A DNA stretch of 64,000 bases from Kiloniellales bacterium (GTDB taxonomy: Bacteria; Pseudomonadota; Alphaproteobacteria; Kiloniellales; JAKSBE01): contig JASJBF010000051.1 in assembly GCA_030066685.1 (NCBI GenBank), forward strand, positions 1-64,000, written 5' to 3'. The notes under the pieces were generated by a model, which was given only the letters and a program-made list of their open reading frames with translations, made no database searches and was not told where the DNA came from. Both the position numbers and the translations under genes were made by a program. Position 1 is the first letter of the stretch. The number at the start of each line of letters is the position of its first letter. Below are positions 62,612-64,000 of the stretch, one piece after another.

Positions 62612-63598
62612 ATGGCCGCGAGGACAGCTTTCGTCACCGGTGCGACCGGATTCCTGGGGCTGAACCTGGTCGAGCAGCTCTCGGCGGCCGGATGGTCCGT
62701 GGTCGCGCTGCACCGGCCGACCTCGGAGCTGGCGCCGCTGCGCGCCTTCGCGGTCGAGACGGTCGAAGGCGACCTGCTCGACCCGGCCGCCCTGACGCGG
62801 GCGCTGCCGCAGGGCCTCGATGCGGTCTTTCACGTCGCCGCCGACACCTCGGTCTGGTCGCGCAACGACGCGCGCCAGACCCGGGTCAACGTCGAGGGCA
62901 CGCGGAACATGCTGGACGCTGCCCTCGCGGCCAAGGCGCGGCGCTTCATCCACACCTCGACCTGGAACACCTACGGACTGGAGCAGGGCGCGCTCCACGA
63001 GGATCTGCCGCAGCTCGGCGGCGCCTCCTGGATCAACTACAACCGGACCAAGTTTCAGGCCGAGGAGGCGGTGCGCGCCGCCGTGGCGCGCGGCCTGGAC
63101 GCGGTGATCCTCAACCCCTGCCATATCATGGGCCGCTACGACCGGCACAGTTGGGCGCGGATCATCATCGACCTCTGCAACCGCTGGATCCCGGCCGCGC
63201 CGCCCGGGGCCGGCTGCTTCTGCCACGGCGTGGCGGTCGCCCGGGCCCAGATCGCCGCTGCCGAGCGCGGCCGAACCGGCCGGAACTACCTGCTAGGCGG
63301 CGAGCACGCCACGCTGCTCGAGGTCTTCCGGATCATCGGCGAGGTCGCCAGCTGCCGGGTCCCGATCCGCAGCGTTCCCGCCTTCGCCTTCAAGGCGGTC
63401 GCCCGGATCAACGTGGCCCTGGCCGCGGTCCTGGGCTACGAGCCGGAGATCACCCCGGAGGGCGTCGAGATGGTGAGCCTGGACGCCCGGGTGGTCTCGA
63501 CCCGGGCGGAGGAGGAGCTGGGCTACGAGACCGTCCCGCTCCGCACCATGATCGAAGACAGCCACGCCTGGCTGCGGGCGCAGGGGCTGGTGCCCTGA
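62612..63598 (+). CDS. NAD-dependent epimerase/dehydratase (extended SDR)
   Basis: 328 aa. Cofactor motif TAFVTGATGFLGLNLVEQL (G-x-x-G-x-x-G) near the start; GDLLDPAALTRALPQGLDAVFHVAADTSVW; catalytic triad with Thr/Ser in FIHTSTWNTYG and YNRTKFQAEE (Y-x-x-x-K). ILNPCHIMGRYDRHSWARII is close to dihydroflavonol reductase/NDP-sugar or cholesterol dehydrogenase-like SDRs. The exact substrate is not readable. Confidence 0.9.
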   Translation: MAARTAFVTGATGFLGLNLVEQLSAAGWSVVALHRPTSELAPLRAFAVETVEGDLLDPAALTRALPQGLDAVFHVAADTSVWSRNDARQTRVNVEGTRNMLDAALAAKARRFIHTSTWNTYGLEQGALHEDLPQLGGASWINYNRTKFQAEEAVRAAVARGLDAVILNPCHIMGRYDRHSWARIIIDLCNRWIPAAPPGAGCFCHGVAVARAQIAAAERGRTGRNYLLGGEHATLLEVFRIIGEVASCRVPIRSVPAFAFKAVARINVALAAVLGYEPEITPEGVEMVSLDARVVSTRAEEELGYETVPLRTMIEDSHAWLRAQGLVP

Positions 63599-63716
63599 AA
63601 TCCGCGCCGCTGTCGGGGGACGGTTCGGATCACGGCCTGGGGCCCGGGACCCGGATGATGGAATAGGTGTCGCGCTCGCCCGTTTTAGGGCCGTGAGCGA
63701 CAGGACGTCTGCCCAC

Positions 63717-63769
63717 GGCCGCCGACGTGTTGTGCTCGCACAGCTACCACCGCTGACACGTCGGCGGCC
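63717..63769. repeat. 14-bp perfect inverted repeat with inner hairpin
   Basis: GGCCGCCGACGTGT (63717-63730) and ACACGTCGGCGGCC (63756-63769) form an exact 14-bp stem around a 25-base loop that itself contains TGTGC-TC-GCACA. It lies 83 bases downstream of the tRNA-Val 3' end in the tRNA's own direction and might act as its terminator, but no T-tract follows. Confidence 0.7.
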
Positions 63770-63851
63770 CCTTGCAGAGACCTGGCCTGGCTCGGTCGGC
63801 CTCGCCATTTTTGTTTTCAGAGGGTCAGAAATCGTCGCCGATCGGGAAGAA

Positions 63852-63926
63852 TGGTGGGCGCACCTGGGATTGAACCAGGGACCTCCTCGGTGTGAACGAG
63901 GCGCTCTCCCGCTGAGCTATGCGCCC
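63852..63926 (-). tRNA. tRNA-Val(CAC)
   Basis: Acceptor stem GGGCGCA/TGCGCCC, D-arm AGCTCAGCGGGAGAGC, anticodon stem CCTCG/CGAGG with loop TTCACAC (anticodon CAC, reading GTG), T-arm CCTGG-TTCAATC-CCAGG. The discriminator is A and CCA is encoded (63854-63852 on the minus strand). All parts of a cloverleaf are present, so this is an active gene rather than a pseudogene. Confidence 0.95.
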
Positions 63927-64000
63927 TTGCCGCCGCTCGGATGGACTTCCCGATGTAGGCGAGCGCTATGACCCTGTCAAGCAAGGGGCGGTCGCGCGCG

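Overview
The window is high-GC chromosomal DNA from an alphaproteobacterium, most likely a marine or aquatic Rhodospirillales-type organism. The evidence is the strong codon bias, the alphaproteobacterial LexA box (GAAC-N7-GAAC), the Tad-type parts, a complete dct TRAP system with DctB/DctD, and a form II CoxL-like oxidoreductase. I cannot name a genus. No phage, integrase, transposase, CRISPR array or rRNA is visible. One tRNA, tRNA-Val(CAC), lies at the right edge.

Layout, left to right. 0-8 kb: a YdeI-family gene broken by one amber codon, a degenerate GGDEF protein, a NapF-like mini-ferredoxin behind an FNR-like box, an RlaP/YcgL nucleotidyltransferase, two tandem PstS-like binding proteins, a group II amino acid decarboxylase and an LHPP-type HAD hydrolase. 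8-13 kb: a TPR-SPOR lipoprotein, a PAS_5-like protein, and a ParA/ribbon-helix-helix pair. 13-25 kb: a sulfatase/phosphonate monoester hydrolase-like enzyme, glycerol kinase, membrane proteins, a DmdC-like acyl-CoA dehydrogenase, a D-lactate/2-hydroxyglutarate-type FAD dehydrogenase and TsaC/Sua5. 25-31 kb: divergent regulator/target pairs (LysR with Gfo/Idh/MocA, TetR with DUF1330), a second ParA and CysQ. 31-41 kb: a form II CoxL-like gene, the yjgN/M48 pair, nrdA-nrdB, a PG-binding/transglycosylase protein and HMCES/YedK. 41-47 kb: a YeeE/YedE transporter, HxlR, GNAT and a TadG/vWA protein. 47-54.5 kb: dctMQP and dctDB. 54.5-59 kb: a GH15-otsA-glk operon. 59-64 kb: an ExeM/NucH-type secreted nuclease, a methyltransferase, an epimerase and tRNA-Val.

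Functional links. dctB/dctD encode a two-component system for C4-dicarboxylates, and a perfect sigma-54 promoter lies ahead of dctP, so the locus reads as a complete sensing and uptake module. The GH15, OtsA and Glk genes overlap or nearly abut, pointing to coordinated trehalose/glucose metabolism, with no otsB visible. nrdAB is preceded by a LexA box, a NrdR-like box and DnaA-like boxes, suggesting combined SOS, nucleotide and replication control of dNTP supply.

The most unusual structural signal is a dispersed repeat of about 107 bp with two hairpins. It occurs twice (3140-3246 and 8130-8236, about 87% identical), and its left edge supplies the TAG stop codon of two unrelated genes. A further 24-base piece found beside the second copy recurs at 47.2 kb.
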